64,000 bases of DNA from Bacillus thuringiensis (GTDB taxonomy: Bacteria; Bacillota; Bacilli; Bacillales; Bacillaceae_G): assembly GCF_014932895.1 (NCBI RefSeq), contig NZ_JACYOF010000017.1:16594-80593 (forward strand), written 5' to 3'. Both the position numbers and the translations under genes were made by a program. The notes below the pieces were generated by a model. The model was not told where the DNA came from. It worked only from the letters and a program-made list of their open reading frames with translations, and ran no database searches. Shown piece by piece: positions 55,101-63,985 of the stretch (position 1 is the first letter of the stretch; the number at the start of each line of letters is the position of its first letter).

Positions 55101-56538
55101 CATGCCCAAGTGAGCGAATTGGCTCAACCCCTTTTGTTGCCATCTGTTCAAGGAGCTGAATATGCTCTCGATCCCACCCGAAAGAAACGTACTGCTTCGT
55201 TTCAACTTGAACAGAATCACATAATCCCTGGGTTTCTTTTGTTTTAGGGATAGATAAGTTTAAATGGTAATTGCTAACATCGATTCGTTTTTTGAAACGG
55301 TTATATACTTCAATTTGGTATTTGTCGTACTCATAAAGAACAAGGTCATCTTGTTCATTCCATTTTAATCCGACTTTTTCTCCAGGAGCGAGTGGTTTTG
55401 GTTCTGCTACATATTCAGTTGGTGATACAACTCCAGGTTCAGAAGAGAAAATATAAGAGCTTTCTGTCTCTACTTTCCATACTGGTCGTAGGCCAAGGGA
55501 ATCAACGCTGAAAACAGCTTCATCTTTATAACGTGAAATAATACCAGCTGGACCTTGTGCAAAGTGCCCCCACGCCTCGCGTATATAAGTGTATAAGTTT
55601 TGTAAATTTGTTTCGTATAGTTTTATCTCATTAATAATTGGCGGAAATAATATGTCCATCGCTTCAAATAAGCTGTAGTTATACTGAACGAGAAGGGTTT
55701 CTAAGGTGCGATTTAAATCTTGGGAGTCACTGCCCCCAGCAGTAAGTGATACATCAATCATTTCAGCCTGATCGCGTAATTTTGCGATTGTGTTAATTTC
55801 ACCATTATGTCCGAGAATGCTAAATGGTTGTACACGAAAAAAATTAGATAATGTATTAGTAGAATAGCGGTTATGTCCTAGTGTCATAGTTGAAGCAATA
55901 AGTGGGTGTTGTAAATCATTGTAATAGGCGACAAGTGTATCGCCAGCACCTAGAACTTTATATACAACATGATCACGACTTAATGAAGCGACATGAATCG
56001 CTTCGTTTTTCTCTATGTTTATCGTTACTGAAAATAATGTTTGCTCAATATTTGTAACTTCATTTTCAGCGATAAGGGCAACTTGCCAAAATAAAGGCTC
56101 TTCCTGTTTGCCAAGTGGACCGAGTGCATCAGAATTTATTACATCATCACTTTCGAAAATAATAGTAAAGTTTTCTTTGTTTAATTGTGTACGAATATAA
56201 TTTTTTAAAACAGTAATATTTTCTTTTTTGTTTAGAAAAAAATGTCCAACGATAAAGTGGGGATGATCCACAATCGTTGGATTATATCCGCTACTTTTCA
56301 GTTTTTCGTTCCAAAGTGCTTTTGGTACATCAATATGGATTCCGATACCATCTCCTTCGCCATTAATGAAACCGGCTCTATGGTTCATTTTGACTAGTGA
56401 TTGTATACAAAGATCGATATTTTCTTTTGTAGGAACTTTTCGTTTTTCCATAACGGAAACGATTCCACACGCATCATGTTCTGCATTTCTATAATCTCGA
56501 AATAAAGACGGTGTCCATGTATTTTTTTTATTGAGCAT
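52102..56538 (-). CDS. gltB: Glutamate synthase, large subunit
   Basis: This 1478-residue enzyme makes two glutamates from glutamine and 2-oxoglutarate. A class-II glutaminase domain follows a 23-residue propeptide, with nucleophile Cys24 in 'HDACGIVSV'. The central domain, the FMN/synthase barrel ('GEGGEIKDMIGKYPHTRGQQ', 'GQGAKPGEGGHLPGSKV') and the 3Fe-4S motif 'CTTCRGCHLDTC' (about 1084-1095) follow. A beta-helix glutamate synthase C-terminal domain ends the protein. Full length. No small subunit gene is adjacent, unlike gltAB of B. subtilis. ATG after AGAGGGGGG. Confidence 0.95.
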   Translation of the reverse strand: MLNKKNTWTPSLFRDYRNAEHDACGIVSVMEKRKVPTKENIDLCIQSLVKMNHRAGFINGEGDGIGIHIDVPKALWNEKLKSSGYNPTIVDHPHFIVGHFFLNKKENITVLKNYIRTQLNKENFTIIFESDDVINSDALGPLGKQEEPLFWQVALIAENEVTNIEQTLFSVTINIEKNEAIHVASLSRDHVVYKVLGAGDTLVAYYNDLQHPLIASTMTLGHNRYSTNTLSNFFRVQPFSILGHNGEINTIAKLRDQAEMIDVSLTAGGSDSQDLNRTLETLLVQYNYSLFEAMDILFPPIINEIKLYETNLQNLYTYIREAWGHFAQGPAGIISRYKDEAVFSVDSLGLRPVWKVETESSYIFSSEPGVVSPTEYVAEPKPLAPGEKVGLKWNEQDDLVLYEYDKYQIEVYNRFKKRIDVSNYHLNLSIPKTKETQGLCDSVQVETKQYVSFGWDREHIQLLEQMATKGVEPIRSLGHDSPLAALDTDRRNIADFIKESVAVVTNPAIDRDREIEHFSTRTVLGERPSLSSSAKQPFVVEMLSPIILEGSVAQSVAEELHTITYEQLMQLFITHSSIATISATFSSPETLQCALNRISSEAITAVNNGASLLLLDDAEAHQNEQLWIDPHLVTAKVHQVLSENKLRRNCSLVIRSGALRSLHDIVTLYGLGADGINPYLLFATVNDGTKAPITNLYTALNKGLEKVISTIGIHELRGYGRLFSSIGLHEEIANILQITNFFGSNDLAFSLESLAEDAKMRADDYNNPKVRMRKSFHIFPRIWKAIGDVAKGNPYDDYREKLNELEDNNPLAIRHLVQTKQTKHVVPAEEVSISIQNHDLPFIISSMSFGSQNEIAFRAYAEAADQLNMISLNGEGGEIKDMIGKYPHTRGQQVASGRFGVNAELLNSSNLIEIKIGQGAKPGEGGHLPGSKVTAKIAEARNATIGSDLISPSNNHDIYSIEDLAQMITEIKTANQLAKVAVKVPVVPNIGTIAVGIAKAGADFINISGFDGGTGAARIHALQHVGLPVEIGVKAAHNALLEAGMRHKVEIWADGGIRSVNDALKIMLLGANRIGFGTLSMIAIGCTTCRGCHLDTCHVGIATQIESEAQAKEHGLRRFVPRELESAVAGLLNLFTTFGVELKRLTGQLGYTNLQEIIGRSDLLEQVRGEDLLDLCNLLQTIENSTVTTTVSVQEKQFETVHSTHSKELVGVGVEQRVMGGLESCYRVRSKLYEDTQLEPLTLKYTNGSVPGNGLGAYNSENLFIHVNGGAQDGIGKTSLGGGIYITKAKGKDGGYYNGSVGKGFGYGAQKGALYVQGNADARAGIRLSGADMIIGGRITKPLREKEQGNIGAYSNIKGFAFEYMTNGRALVLGDPGPWICAGMTGGVVYLRHDSNLGLTEQAFKRRIAKGANVILQPISKNGIQDVTELLLDYIRVLNEHEQYEEVALLTPLLDDIQHQFFEIIPKKEQADPSISTE

Positions 56539-56687
56539 CCGTCAATCCCCCCTCTTGTAAAAGTTTGAATAATCTTACTATTTAAGGTGTAAATCACCTT
56601 ATACACAAAGATAATAACGATTTAAAAGAAAATAAAACAGATAATTATGAATAATTATACTATTAATGCGGGATTTATGAAATAGAA

Positions 56688-56728
56688 AAAAGGAAAAAAG
56701 AAAGGTGAGCTTTCTTTTTTCCTTTTAA
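56688..56728 (-). terminator. Terminator of the GSA aminomutase gene
   Basis: AAAAGGAAAAAAGAAAG/CTTTCTTTTTTCCTTTT long stem; on the minus strand the tail is TTCTATTT. Confidence 0.85.
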
Positions 56729-56736
56729 TGACGGGA

Positions 56737-58035
56737 TTATTTATTGTCTGCTAAGGCAGCAAATGCTCTGCCAACAGCTTCAATTGTATATTCAATATCT
56801 TCTTTTGTATGTTCTGTCGTTAAGAACCATGCCTCATATTTAGAAGGTGCTAAATTAATTCCTTCTTGAAGCATAAGTTTGAAGAATCTACCGAACATTT
56901 CGCCATCTGTATTTTGAGCTGCATCGTAATCTTCGATTGTATTTGTTGTGAAGTATACAGTTAATGCACCTTTTAGACGGTTTAATGTAATGTCGATATT
57001 ATGTTTTGCCGCTTGCTCTAAAATTCCTTTTTCAAGCATTGCGCCAAGTTCATCTAATTTCTCATAAAGACCTTCTTGTTGAAGAACTTCTAGACAAGCA
57101 ATACCGGATGCCATAGAAGCAGGGTTTCCTGCCATTGTACCAGCTTGGTATGCAGGTCCGAGTGGAGCAACTTGTTCCATAATCTCTTTCTTACCACCGT
57201 AAGCACCGATTGGAAGTCCGCCGCCAATAACTTTACCAAGCGCTGTTAAGTCTGGTGTCACTCCAAGTAAGTCTTGTGCACCACCGTACATAAAGCGGAA
57301 AGCGGTAATAACTTCATCGTAAATTACTAGTGCACCAGCTTCGTGAACAAGTTCATTAACTTTTTCAAGGAATCCTGGTTTTGGTTCTACAATACCGAAG
57401 TTTCCAACGATCGGTTCTACAAGGATAGCTGCTACTTCGTGACCCCATTTATCTAATGCTTCTTTTAAAGTTTCTACATTATTAAACGGAACAGTAATCA
57501 CTTCTTGTGCGATACTTTGTGGCACACCAGCTGAATCAGGAGTTCCGAGAGTAGAAGGACCAGATCCAGCTGCTACAAGTACTAAATCAGAATGGCCATG
57601 GTAACAACCGGCAAATTTCATAATTTTTGTGCGGCCTGTGTACGCACGGGCAACACGAATTGTTGTCATTACTGCTTCTGTACCAGAGTTTACAAAGCGG
57701 ACTTTATCTAATGCAGGCATTGCTTCTTTTAACATTTTCGCAAATTTTACTTCTAGTGCTGTCGGCGTTCCGTATAGTACCCCATTTTCAGCTGCTGTTG
57801 TAATCGCTTTAGTTATATGAGGGTGAGCGTGTCCAGTAATAATAGGACCGTATGCAGCTAAATAATCGATATATTTATTTCCGTCTACATCCCAGAAATA
57901 AGCACCTTTCCCGCGTTCCATAGCAACAGGAGCGCCACCGCCAACTGCTTTGAAAGAGCGAGAAGGGCTATTAACGCCACCAACGATATGCTCTAAAGCT
58001 TCTTTATGTAATGCTTCTGATTTCGTGAATTTCAC
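56737..58035 (-). CDS. gsaB: Glutamate-1-semialdehyde 2,1-aminomutase (second paralogue)
   Basis: This 432-residue PLP enzyme converts glutamate-1-semialdehyde to 5-aminolevulinate for heme synthesis. The PLP lysine is Lys268 in '[18 protein letters not shown]'. '[21 protein letters not shown]' is the family phosphate-binding block. It stands outside the hem operon and in the position of B. subtilis gsaB near ygaF, so I take it as the second copy (hemL1/gsaB). ATG follows AAGGAGATG. Confidence 0.93.
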   Translation of the reverse strand: MKFTKSEALHKEALEHIVGGVNSPSRSFKAVGGGAPVAMERGKGAYFWDVDGNKYIDYLAAYGPIITGHAHPHITKAITTAAENGVLYGTPTALEVKFAKMLKEAMPALDKVRFVNSGTEAVMTTIRVARAYTGRTKIMKFAGCYHGHSDLVLVAAGSGPSTLGTPDSAGVPQSIAQEVITVPFNNVETLKEALDKWGHEVAAILVEPIVGNFGIVEPKPGFLEKVNELVHEAGALVIYDEVITAFRFMYGGAQDLLGVTPDLTALGKVIGGGLPIGAYGGKKEIMEQVAPLGPAYQAGTMAGNPASMASGIACLEVLQQEGLYEKLDELGAMLEKGILEQAAKHNIDITLNRLKGALTVYFTTNTIEDYDAAQNTDGEMFGRFFKLMLQEGINLAPSKYEAWFLTTEHTKEDIEYTIEAVGRAFAALADNK

Positions 58036-58162
58036 TACAATTCATCTCCTTACAAAAATCTATGTATTATTCTAACATGTTTTTCGAAAAGACGTATTGT
58101 TTGTGATAGAGAGGGCAGTTGGGTAAACTATTCGTTGTGACATTTAGGAAGGGGGTCCGATT

Positions 58163-59176
58163 ATGAAGTCGGTAATTGAGGTACAAGGGTTACGTAAAGA
58201 GTTTACAGCCTATTCAAGTCGTCCGGGATTAAAGGGTGCATTTCGCGATTTATTAAATCGTAATTATAAAATAGTACCAGCAGTAAATGATGTGTCTTTT
58301 ACTGTCAAACAAGGTGAAATGGTTGGTTATATTGGTGAGAACGGTGCTGGTAAATCAACAACAATTAAAATGCTTACGGGGATTTTGACTCCGACATCAG
58401 GGAAAATCATAGTAAATGGAATGAATCCACATAAACAAAGGGAAGAATTTGTAAGAACAATTGGTGTTGTTTTTGGTCAGCGCTCTCAGCTTTGGTGGGA
58501 TATTGCGGTACAAGAATCGTTTCGTTTATTGAAGAAAGTGTACGGTGTATCAGACGCTCAGTATAAGGAACATATGGAGCACGTAATCGAAACGTTAGAT
58601 ATTGGTCCTTTATTAGATAAGCCGGTCCGAAAGTTATCTCTTGGTCAAAGAATGCGTTGTGAATTAGCGGCAGCATTAATTCATAATCCGCCGTTATTAT
58701 TTTTAGATGAGCCAACAATTGGGCTAGATGTTCTTGTGAAATTGAAAATACGTGAATTCTTAAAAGAGATGAATGAACGTTATAAAACAACAATTTTATT
58801 AACAACACATGATATTACTGATATTGAAGCTTTATGTGAGCGCGTTATCATGCTTGATGAAGGAAATATTATGTATGATGGTTCTTTAAATAATCTTCGT
58901 GCGCAGTGGGGGGCGGAGAAGGAAATACATTTTCAATTCGTGGCCCCGGTTTCATATCAGGAATTATCGATGGTTATGCCAGATAGTCAAGTCGTTTGGT
59001 CAAAAGCGAAAGAGGAAAATGCGTGGGTTGCAAAAATTCCGAATGAAGAAGTTATTGTTTCAATGCTTATTTCTAAAGTAGTACAAGCTTTCCAAATTAA
59101 AGATTTAAAAATTAATGAAGTGTCTACAGAAGAAATTATTCGTAACATCTATGAAGAAGGTATTATGCATGGGTAA
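58163..59176 (+). CDS. ABC-2 transporter ATPase
   Basis: This 337-residue ATPase has Walker A 'GENGAGKSTTIKML', Q-loop region 'GVVFGQRSQLWWD', signature 'LSLGQRMRCELA' and Walker B 'LLFLDEPTIGLD'. The ABC core is preceded by a family-typical insert ('YSSRPGLKGAFRDLLNRNYK'). It is the first gene of a three-gene unit with two DUF990-type permeases. ATG after AGGAAGGGGG. The exported substrate is unknown. Confidence 0.9.
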   Translation: MKSVIEVQGLRKEFTAYSSRPGLKGAFRDLLNRNYKIVPAVNDVSFTVKQGEMVGYIGENGAGKSTTIKMLTGILTPTSGKIIVNGMNPHKQREEFVRTIGVVFGQRSQLWWDIAVQESFRLLKKVYGVSDAQYKEHMEHVIETLDIGPLLDKPVRKLSLGQRMRCELAAALIHNPPLLFLDEPTIGLDVLVKLKIREFLKEMNERYKTTILLTTHDITDIEALCERVIMLDEGNIMYDGSLNNLRAQWGAEKEIHFQFVAPVSYQELSMVMPDSQVVWSKAKEENAWVAKIPNEEVIVSMLISKVVQAFQIKDLKINEVSTEEIIRNIYEEGIMHG

Positions 59177-59960
59177 GTATATTGAAATGATTCGCATTCG
59201 CTTTTTAATGATGCTTGCGTATCGTACAAACTATTATAGTGGGATTTTAATTTATACAATTAATATCGGTGCGTATTATTTTTTATGGCAAGCAATTTAT
59301 AGCGGAAAAGAGAACATTGAAAGTTTATCTATTTCGCAAATGACTACGTATATCGCAATTGCGTGGATGGCACGTGCCTTTTATTTTAATAATATAGATA
59401 GGGAAATTGCGATGGAGATTCAAGAAGGACGTGTGGCCATAGAACTGATTCGTCCATATAACTATTTAGGAATGAAAGTTATGCAAGGTCTTGGCGAAGG
59501 AATATTTCGTTTTGCGTTCTTTTCAATCCCAGGTATGGTCATCGTTACATTATTATTTTCATTACAAATTACAACGAATTTTCAAACGTGGTTATATTTC
59601 TTCTTATCTTTAATATTTAGTTTCATCATTAATACACAAATAAATTTAATGACAGGAATGCTTACATTTTTCTTATTTAACAATAGTGGAATTATGTATG
59701 CAAAACGTGTTGTTATTGATTTGTTTTCAGGGTTATTATTACCGATTAGTTTTTATCCGTTATGGGCTCAAAAAGCAATGGTGTTTTTACCGTTTCAAGC
59801 AATTAGTTATATTCCGAGTATGATTTTCTCTGAAGGAATACAAGGAAATAAGTTATATGAAGCTTTGTTATTTCAAGTGATTTGGGCAATTATACTTATT
59901 ATTCCAATTGTACTGATGTGGAAAACGGCGAGAAAACGTCTAATTGTACAAGGGGGATGA
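59169..59960 (+). CDS. ABC-2 permease, DUF990-like (first)
   Basis: This 263-residue membrane protein has six helices. 'YIEMIRIRFLMMLAYRTNYYSGILIYTINIGAYYFLW' begins it and 'EIQEGRVAIELIRPYNY' is the family block (a short repeat of this block occurs in the partner). I chose ATG 59169, which overlaps the ATPase stop by 8 nt; the longer frame from 59115 lies inside the ATPase gene. Confidence 0.86.
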   Translation: MGKYIEMIRIRFLMMLAYRTNYYSGILIYTINIGAYYFLWQAIYSGKENIESLSISQMTTYIAIAWMARAFYFNNIDREIAMEIQEGRVAIELIRPYNYLGMKVMQGLGEGIFRFAFFSIPGMVIVTLLFSLQITTNFQTWLYFFLSLIFSFIINTQINLMTGMLTFFLFNNSGIMYAKRVVIDLFSGLLLPISFYPLWAQKAMVFLPFQAISYIPSMIFSEGIQGNKLYEALLFQVIWAIILIIPIVLMWKTARKRLIVQGG

Positions 59961-59964
59961 CGAG

Positions 59965-60750
59965 ATGCTATATATAAAATTATTTTTGCAATATGCAAGC
60001 CAATATATAAAAACAAAATTAGAGTATCGGGGCGATTTTATCGTCGGATTACTTTCGGATTTATCGCTACAAGCGGTTAATTTAATTTTTATTCTCGTTG
60101 TGTTTGGGCATACACAAGCATTAAAAGGATGGAGCCGAGAAGAAGTCATCTTTATTTATGGTTTCTTTTTAGTACCGTTTGCCATTTTTTCAGCATTCTT
60201 TAACATATGGGACTTTAATGATCGTTACATTATTAAAGGAGAAATGGATCGTGTATTAACGAGACCAATTCATAGTTTATTTCAAATTATATTAGAAAGA
60301 ATGGAACTTGAATCTTTAATTGGAGCGATTACAGGAATTATTGTAATGGGATATGCAGCAGTAGAGTTACAATTATCTTTTTACTGGTATGATTTCTTCT
60401 TATTTTTACTAATGGTAGGGGGAGGAGCACTTGTATATGGCGGGATATTTGTTACACTTGCAAGTCTTGGTTTTTGGTCGGATGCAAAAAGTTCCATTAT
60501 GCCGCTTATGTATAACATAGGTAATTACGGCCGCTATCCTGTTAATATTTATAACCGTGTAATTCGTTTCATTTTAACGTTTGTTTTACCATTTGCATTT
60601 GTTGGAGTATATCCAGCAGCGTACTTTTTAAGAAAAACAGAGTGGAATAGCTATGCATTCGCAACGCCGATTGTTGGTGTTATTTGTTTTACTATTGCAA
60701 TTACCCTTTGGAATCAAGGGGTAAAACGATATCGTGGTGCTGGGAATTAA
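59965..60750 (+). CDS. ABC-2 permease, DUF990-like (second)
   Basis: This 261-residue membrane protein is paralogous to the preceding permease ('FNDRYIIKGEMDRVLTRPIHSLFQII' parallels 'MEIQEGRVAIELIRPYNYL'). ATG 59965 follows AGGGGGATG and lies four bases after the previous stop. The pair probably forms a heterodimer with the ATPase encoded at 58163. Confidence 0.86.
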   Translation: MLYIKLFLQYASQYIKTKLEYRGDFIVGLLSDLSLQAVNLIFILVVFGHTQALKGWSREEVIFIYGFFLVPFAIFSAFFNIWDFNDRYIIKGEMDRVLTRPIHSLFQIILERMELESLIGAITGIIVMGYAAVELQLSFYWYDFFLFLLMVGGGALVYGGIFVTLASLGFWSDAKSSIMPLMYNIGNYGRYPVNIYNRVIRFILTFVLPFAFVGVYPAAYFLRKTEWNSYAFATPIVGVICFTIAITLWNQGVKRYRGAGN

Positions 60751-60822
60751 TTATAGAAGCTTGTTCGTTTCTAAGGGATAAATCTGCCGTCTATTTCATA
60801 CATATAGAATGAGGTGGAGGAC

Positions 60823-61227
60823 ATGTTATGGGGATTTATTCTATTAATTGCAGCAATCGCTATTTTGAGAAGTGTCCAATTGTTATGGAGTTCATATTCA
60901 GATTCAACACGTTTCTTTTCGCTGTATAATTTAGCTACATTATTTTTGATTTATACAACAGTACTGATTGCGTTTGGATTAAGTTATGTTGTATTAGAGG
61001 AAATGGGTTTTACAGTTTTGAAAGAAGATGGTGAAAGGTTGACTGTTCATTCTTTTCAGCTTGTTGAAATTTGTTTATATTTTAGTGCAGTCACTTTATT
61101 GTCCGTTGGATATGGTGATATAGCTCCAATTGGAATCGGAAGATGGATTGCAATTGGAGAAGCGCTAATTGGATATACACTGCCGTTTGCTTTTGTGATG
61201 AGATCTGTAATAGTCAATGAAAAATAA
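60823..61227 (+). CDS. Two-helix potassium-channel-like protein
   Basis: This 134-residue protein has three hydrophobic helices and an ion-channel pore loop with selectivity filter 'TLLSVGYGD' between the last two, matching the Ion_trans_2 family (TVGYGD). It lacks a cytoplasmic ligand domain. ATG 60823 follows GAGGTGG; the GTG at 60814 overlaps that ribosome site. Potassium selectivity is inferred from the filter. Confidence 0.8.
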   Translation: MLWGFILLIAAIAILRSVQLLWSSYSDSTRFFSLYNLATLFLIYTTVLIAFGLSYVVLEEMGFTVLKEDGERLTVHSFQLVEICLYFSAVTLLSVGYGDIAPIGIGRWIAIGEALIGYTLPFAFVMRSVIVNEK

Positions 61228-61271
61228 GACAGCGTTTGTTATAGTAAAGGAAAAGAGAAGGAGTGATAACA

Positions 61272-61727
61272 ATGATTACAGTAGGAGAAATGGCACCGGA
61301 ATTCACATTAGAGGGAAGTAACGGGGAACAAGTTCACTTAACTGACTTTCGTGGGAAAAATGTAGTTCTCTATTTTTATCCGAAAGATATGACTCCAGGG
61401 TGTACAACTGAAGCGTGTGATTTTCGTGATGCTTATGGGTTATTTCAAGAGAAGGATACGGTTATCCTTGGAGTAAGTCCTGATTCAGCGAATAGACATT
61501 TGAAATTCATTGAGAAGCATGAACTTCCATTTGTACTTTTAGTAGACGAAGATCATAAAGTAGCAGAGTTATACGATGTTTGGAAATTGAAAAAGAACTT
61601 TGGGAAAGAGTATATGGGAATCGAGCGTTCTACATTCCTTATTAATAAAGACGGTGAACTTGTAAAAGAGTGGCGTAAAGTGAAAGTGAAAGGGCATATT
61701 GAGGATGTTCTTTCTTATATAAAATAA
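61272..61727 (+). CDS. bcp: Thioredoxin-dependent thiol peroxidase (Bcp/PrxQ, YgaF)
   Basis: This 151-residue peroxiredoxin reduces hydroperoxides. The peroxidatic Cys44 and resolving Cys49 stand in 'TPGCTTEACDFRD', the PrxQ arrangement (five residues apart). ATG 61272 follows AAGGAGTG; GTG 61263 falls inside that ribosome site. perR follows on the same strand, as ygaF-perR in B. subtilis. No Per box was found directly upstream of this gene. Confidence 0.93.
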   Translation: MITVGEMAPEFTLEGSNGEQVHLTDFRGKNVVLYFYPKDMTPGCTTEACDFRDAYGLFQEKDTVILGVSPDSANRHLKFIEKHELPFVLLVDEDHKVAELYDVWKLKKNFGKEYMGIERSTFLINKDGELVKEWRKVKVKGHIEDVLSYIK

Positions 61728-61837
61728 ATCTATAAATGAGTAGAAAAAATAAACATGTAAGGCATGTGTCTATACATATTTTTCTGTGATACATAAAGTG
61801 ACAGTGTAGGGCATACCTCCTCAGATGATAGTATTCC

Positions 61838-61863
61838 AAGTGCGATTATGTCGCACTTTTTTC
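61838..61863 (+). terminator. bcp terminator
   Basis: AAGTGCGA/TCGCACTT stem followed by TTTTCT. It lies 110 bp after the stop; nothing coding is seen between. Confidence 0.85.
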
Positions 61864-61947
61864 TATGTAAATATACGTAAAAAGGGGAAAGATACATAAG
61901 AACAAGTCCTGAATATAAAAATAAACCACATAGTTATAGTAGAAATA

Positions 61948-61993
61948 TTGACGATTTATAAGAAAAGGAGTACACTCTTTATAAGAATTATAA
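61948..61993 (+). promoter_or_regulatory. perR: perR promoter with Per box
   Basis: TTGACG (61948-61953), 17 bp, TACACT (61971-61976) is a good sigma-A promoter. TTATAAGAATTATAA (61979-61993) matches the Per box TTATAATNATTATAA at 13 of 14 fixed positions and covers the expected start site, so PerR should repress its own gene. Confidence 0.85.
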
Positions 61994-62021
61994 AATAATA
62001 ATCCGTATAGAATCGGGGTGC

Positions 62022-62456
62022 ATGACGGTGGTCAAAGAAGAATTAAAAGAAGCGCTAGAAATGCTGAAAAATACGGGTGTACGCATTACTCCACAGCGTC
62101 ATGCTATTTTAGAGTACCTTGTGGAATCTATGACGCACCCAACAGCGGATGACATTTATAAAGCATTAGAAGGTAAGTTTCCAAATATGAGTGTTGCAAC
62201 TGTCTATAATAACTTACGTGTGTTTAAAGAAGTTGGACTTGTAAAGGAATTAACTTATGGCGACGCTTCAAGTAGATTTGATTATGTTACAAGTCAACAT
62301 TATCATGTGATTTGCGAAAAATGTGGTAAGATTGTTGATTTTCCTTATGAAGGATTGGAACAGCTTGAAGAGGAAGCTGCGAAAACGACAGGCTTCGTTA
62401 TTAATAGTCATCGCTTAGAAATTTATGGCGTTTGTCCAGAGTGTCATAAGGCGTAA
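62022..62456 (+). CDS. perR: Peroxide-responsive repressor PerR
   Basis: This 144-residue Fur-family regulator has the DNA helix '[22 protein letters not shown]'. The regulatory metal ligands are His39, Asp87, His93, His95 and Asp106; His39 and His93 are the residues oxidised by peroxide in B. subtilis (numbered two lower there). The structural zinc uses Cys98, Cys101, Cys138 and Cys141. ATG 62022 follows CGGGGTG. Asp106, in the position of B. subtilis Asp104, supports PerR rather than Fur or Zur. Confidence 0.96.
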   Translation: MTVVKEELKEALEMLKNTGVRITPQRHAILEYLVESMTHPTADDIYKALEGKFPNMSVATVYNNLRVFKEVGLVKELTYGDASSRFDYVTSQHYHVICEKCGKIVDFPYEGLEQLEEEAAKTTGFVINSHRLEIYGVCPECHKA

Positions 62457-62460
62457 TATA

Positions 62461-62506
62461 TAATAAAGAAAGAGGCTGACGGCTACGTCAGCCTCTTTCT
62501 TTATTA
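62461..62506 (+). terminator. perR terminator
   Basis: A 21-bp stem, AAAGAAAGAGGCTGACG/CGTCAGCCTCTTTCTTT, one of the longest in the window. Confidence 0.92.
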
Positions 62507-62648
62507 TATAAGGGTATCGTTATGTTCATCCGGATTTACAACGTTAAGTGGAAAAGCTAATGGGGCGCGTTAAGTTAGTAAGAGGGTTAGATAAAAATGT
62601 GTCGAATAGATTTTATATTAGTGAAAATAAAGTCTTGGAGGATACATT

Positions 62649-63068
62649 TTGAAGAAATATGAGATTAAAAATAACATTCCAACATTGGAAGAATACAAAT
62701 ATTTATGTGATTCTGTGGGATGGACTAATTATATGAATTTTGAAGTGGTGGAAACATCACTTCAAAATTCTATTTACTGCATAACAGTCAATGATAATAA
62801 TCGAATTGTGGGTATGGGGAGAATTGTTGGCGATGGGGCTATCTATTTCTATATTCAAGATATAATGGTTCATCCAGATTATCAAAAGAATGGTATTGGA
62901 AAGAAAATAATGAATACTTTAGTTGAATACTTAAATCAGAATGCACCAGATAAAGCATTTATTGGTTTGTTTGCGTCACAAGGTAAAACTTCATTCTATG
63001 AAAGATATGATTTTAAAGATTACTCGCCCAATATGACAGGGATGTTTACTGTAATATCGAAAAAATAG
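62649..63068 (+). CDS. GNAT acetyltransferase (139 aa)
   Basis: It begins at TTG 62649 after TGGAGGATA. The acetyl-CoA site reads 'VHPDYQKNGIGKKIMNTLVEYL' (Q-x-x-G-I-G), preceded by 'IYFYIQDIMV' and followed by 'SFYERYDF', a typical small GNAT. The substrate is unknown. Monocistronic. Confidence 0.85.
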   Translation: MKKYEIKNNIPTLEEYKYLCDSVGWTNYMNFEVVETSLQNSIYCITVNDNNRIVGMGRIVGDGAIYFYIQDIMVHPDYQKNGIGKKIMNTLVEYLNQNAPDKAFIGLFASQGKTSFYERYDFKDYSPNMTGMFTVISKK

Positions 63069-63120
63069 ACATAATAAATTTTATTAAGCTAACGGGAGCT
63101 TTAGTTGAATAAAAACAAAT

Positions 63121-63162
63121 AAAAAAAGACGATTTCTTGGTTAAGAAATCGTCTTTTTTAAT
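63121..63162 (+). terminator. GNAT gene terminator
   Basis: AAAAAAAGACGATTTCTT/AAGAAATCGTCTTTTTTT hairpin. Confidence 0.9.
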
Positions 63163-63220
63163 GAGTTGAAACTTCCTTAGTGTTGTAAGCCTGCACGGTT
63201 CTCACTGTACCCCTATATAC

Positions 63221-63577
63221 CTACAATTTATAGCTCTTCTTATTATATTTCTCATCAAATTCTTTTCCTTCTAGATTTCGATCAAGTGTTAAAGGTTGAT
63301 TACAATGCATGCATGCGTCGACACGACCGAGCATTTTTGTTGGTTTATTGCAGCTTGGACAAATAATTTGGACAGTCTTTGTTGATAACATACCAATCCA
63401 AAAGTAAACGACAGTACTAGCAATAACAGCTAAAAAGCCAACCATCATAAATGTTGTCATAATAATAATGTTGTCACGGAAAAAGACTCCTAAGTATGCA
63501 ATGAAGAGGCCGATAAATACTAAACTTAATGCAAAGGTCCGAATTTTATTGATTTTGTTTGAATACTTAATGCTCAT
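63221..63577 (-). CDS. ygzB: YgzB-family membrane protein (UPF0295)
   Basis: This 118-residue protein has two membrane helices and a C-terminal zinc-ribbon-like part: '[20 protein letters not shown]' has two C-x-x-C pairs. I chose ATG 63577 ('[15 protein letters not shown]') after AGTGTGGTGAG; the longer frame to 63628 has no ribosome site. It lies between perR and an rrn operon, as in B. subtilis. Function unknown. Confidence 0.88.
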   Translation of the reverse strand: MSIKYSNKINKIRTFALSLVFIGLFIAYLGVFFRDNIIIMTTFMMVGFLAVIASTVVYFWIGMLSTKTVQIICPSCNKPTKMLGRVDACMHCNQPLTLDRNLEGKEFDEKYNKKSYKL

Positions 63578-63768
63578 TCTCACCACACTCCTATAACAAT
63601 AATATAACATAAAATTTAGAATTTTCACTCGTCTGTAAGTTTAATAAAGTGATAAGATCTAAAATAGAAAGGAGGCGGCTATTTATGAAGGATGAATAGG
63701 GTGATAATCAATGTAGGAGTAAGTATTAATAAGTTTTTAACGGGATGTGAAATTTTTTTGTGAAAAGT

Positions 63769-63797
63769 ATTGACCCTATATATACTGCGTGATATAT
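63769..63797 (+). promoter_or_regulatory. rrn promoter P1
   Basis: TTGACC (63769-63774), 17 bp, TATATT (63792-63797). The region 63578-63768 upstream shows only AT-rich DNA and no supported gene. Confidence 0.8.
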
Positions 63798-63857
63798 TAA
63801 TAAACGTCGCTGATGCGAAAACGCAGAAAACGACAAAAAAGAAATTGAAAAACTTAG

Positions 63858-63886
63858 TTGACATCGAAAAACGAAGATGTTAACAT
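63858..63886 (+). promoter_or_regulatory. rrn promoter P2
   Basis: TTGACA (63858-63863), 17 bp, TAACAT (63881-63886). It lies 89 bp after P1, the tandem arrangement typical of Bacillus rrn operons. Confidence 0.85.
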
Positions 63887-63914
63887 AAGGAAGTCGCAAA
63901 TGAGCGACCAAGTA

Positions 63915-63930
63915 GTTCTTTGAAAACTGA
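63915..63930 (+). promoter_or_regulatory. rrn boxA antitermination site
   Basis: GTTCTTTGAAAACTGA matches the boxA-containing leader of Bacillus rRNA operons (TTCTTTGAAAACT), where Nus factors load. Confidence 0.8.
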
Positions 63931-63985
63931 ACGAAACAAACAACGTGAAACGTCAATTTTTATTTTAGATGCTAGACAAACTAAC

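Noticed and set aside
54821-55159. 112-codon ORF antisense to the glutamate synthase gene
   Set aside because: It has no ribosome site, lies wholly inside a well-supported gene and reads as a complement of coding sequence.
63679-63699. ATG with a perfect ribosome site (AAAGGAGG) near 63684
   Set aside because: The frame ends after four codons (ATGAAGGATGAATAG), too short to call a gene.
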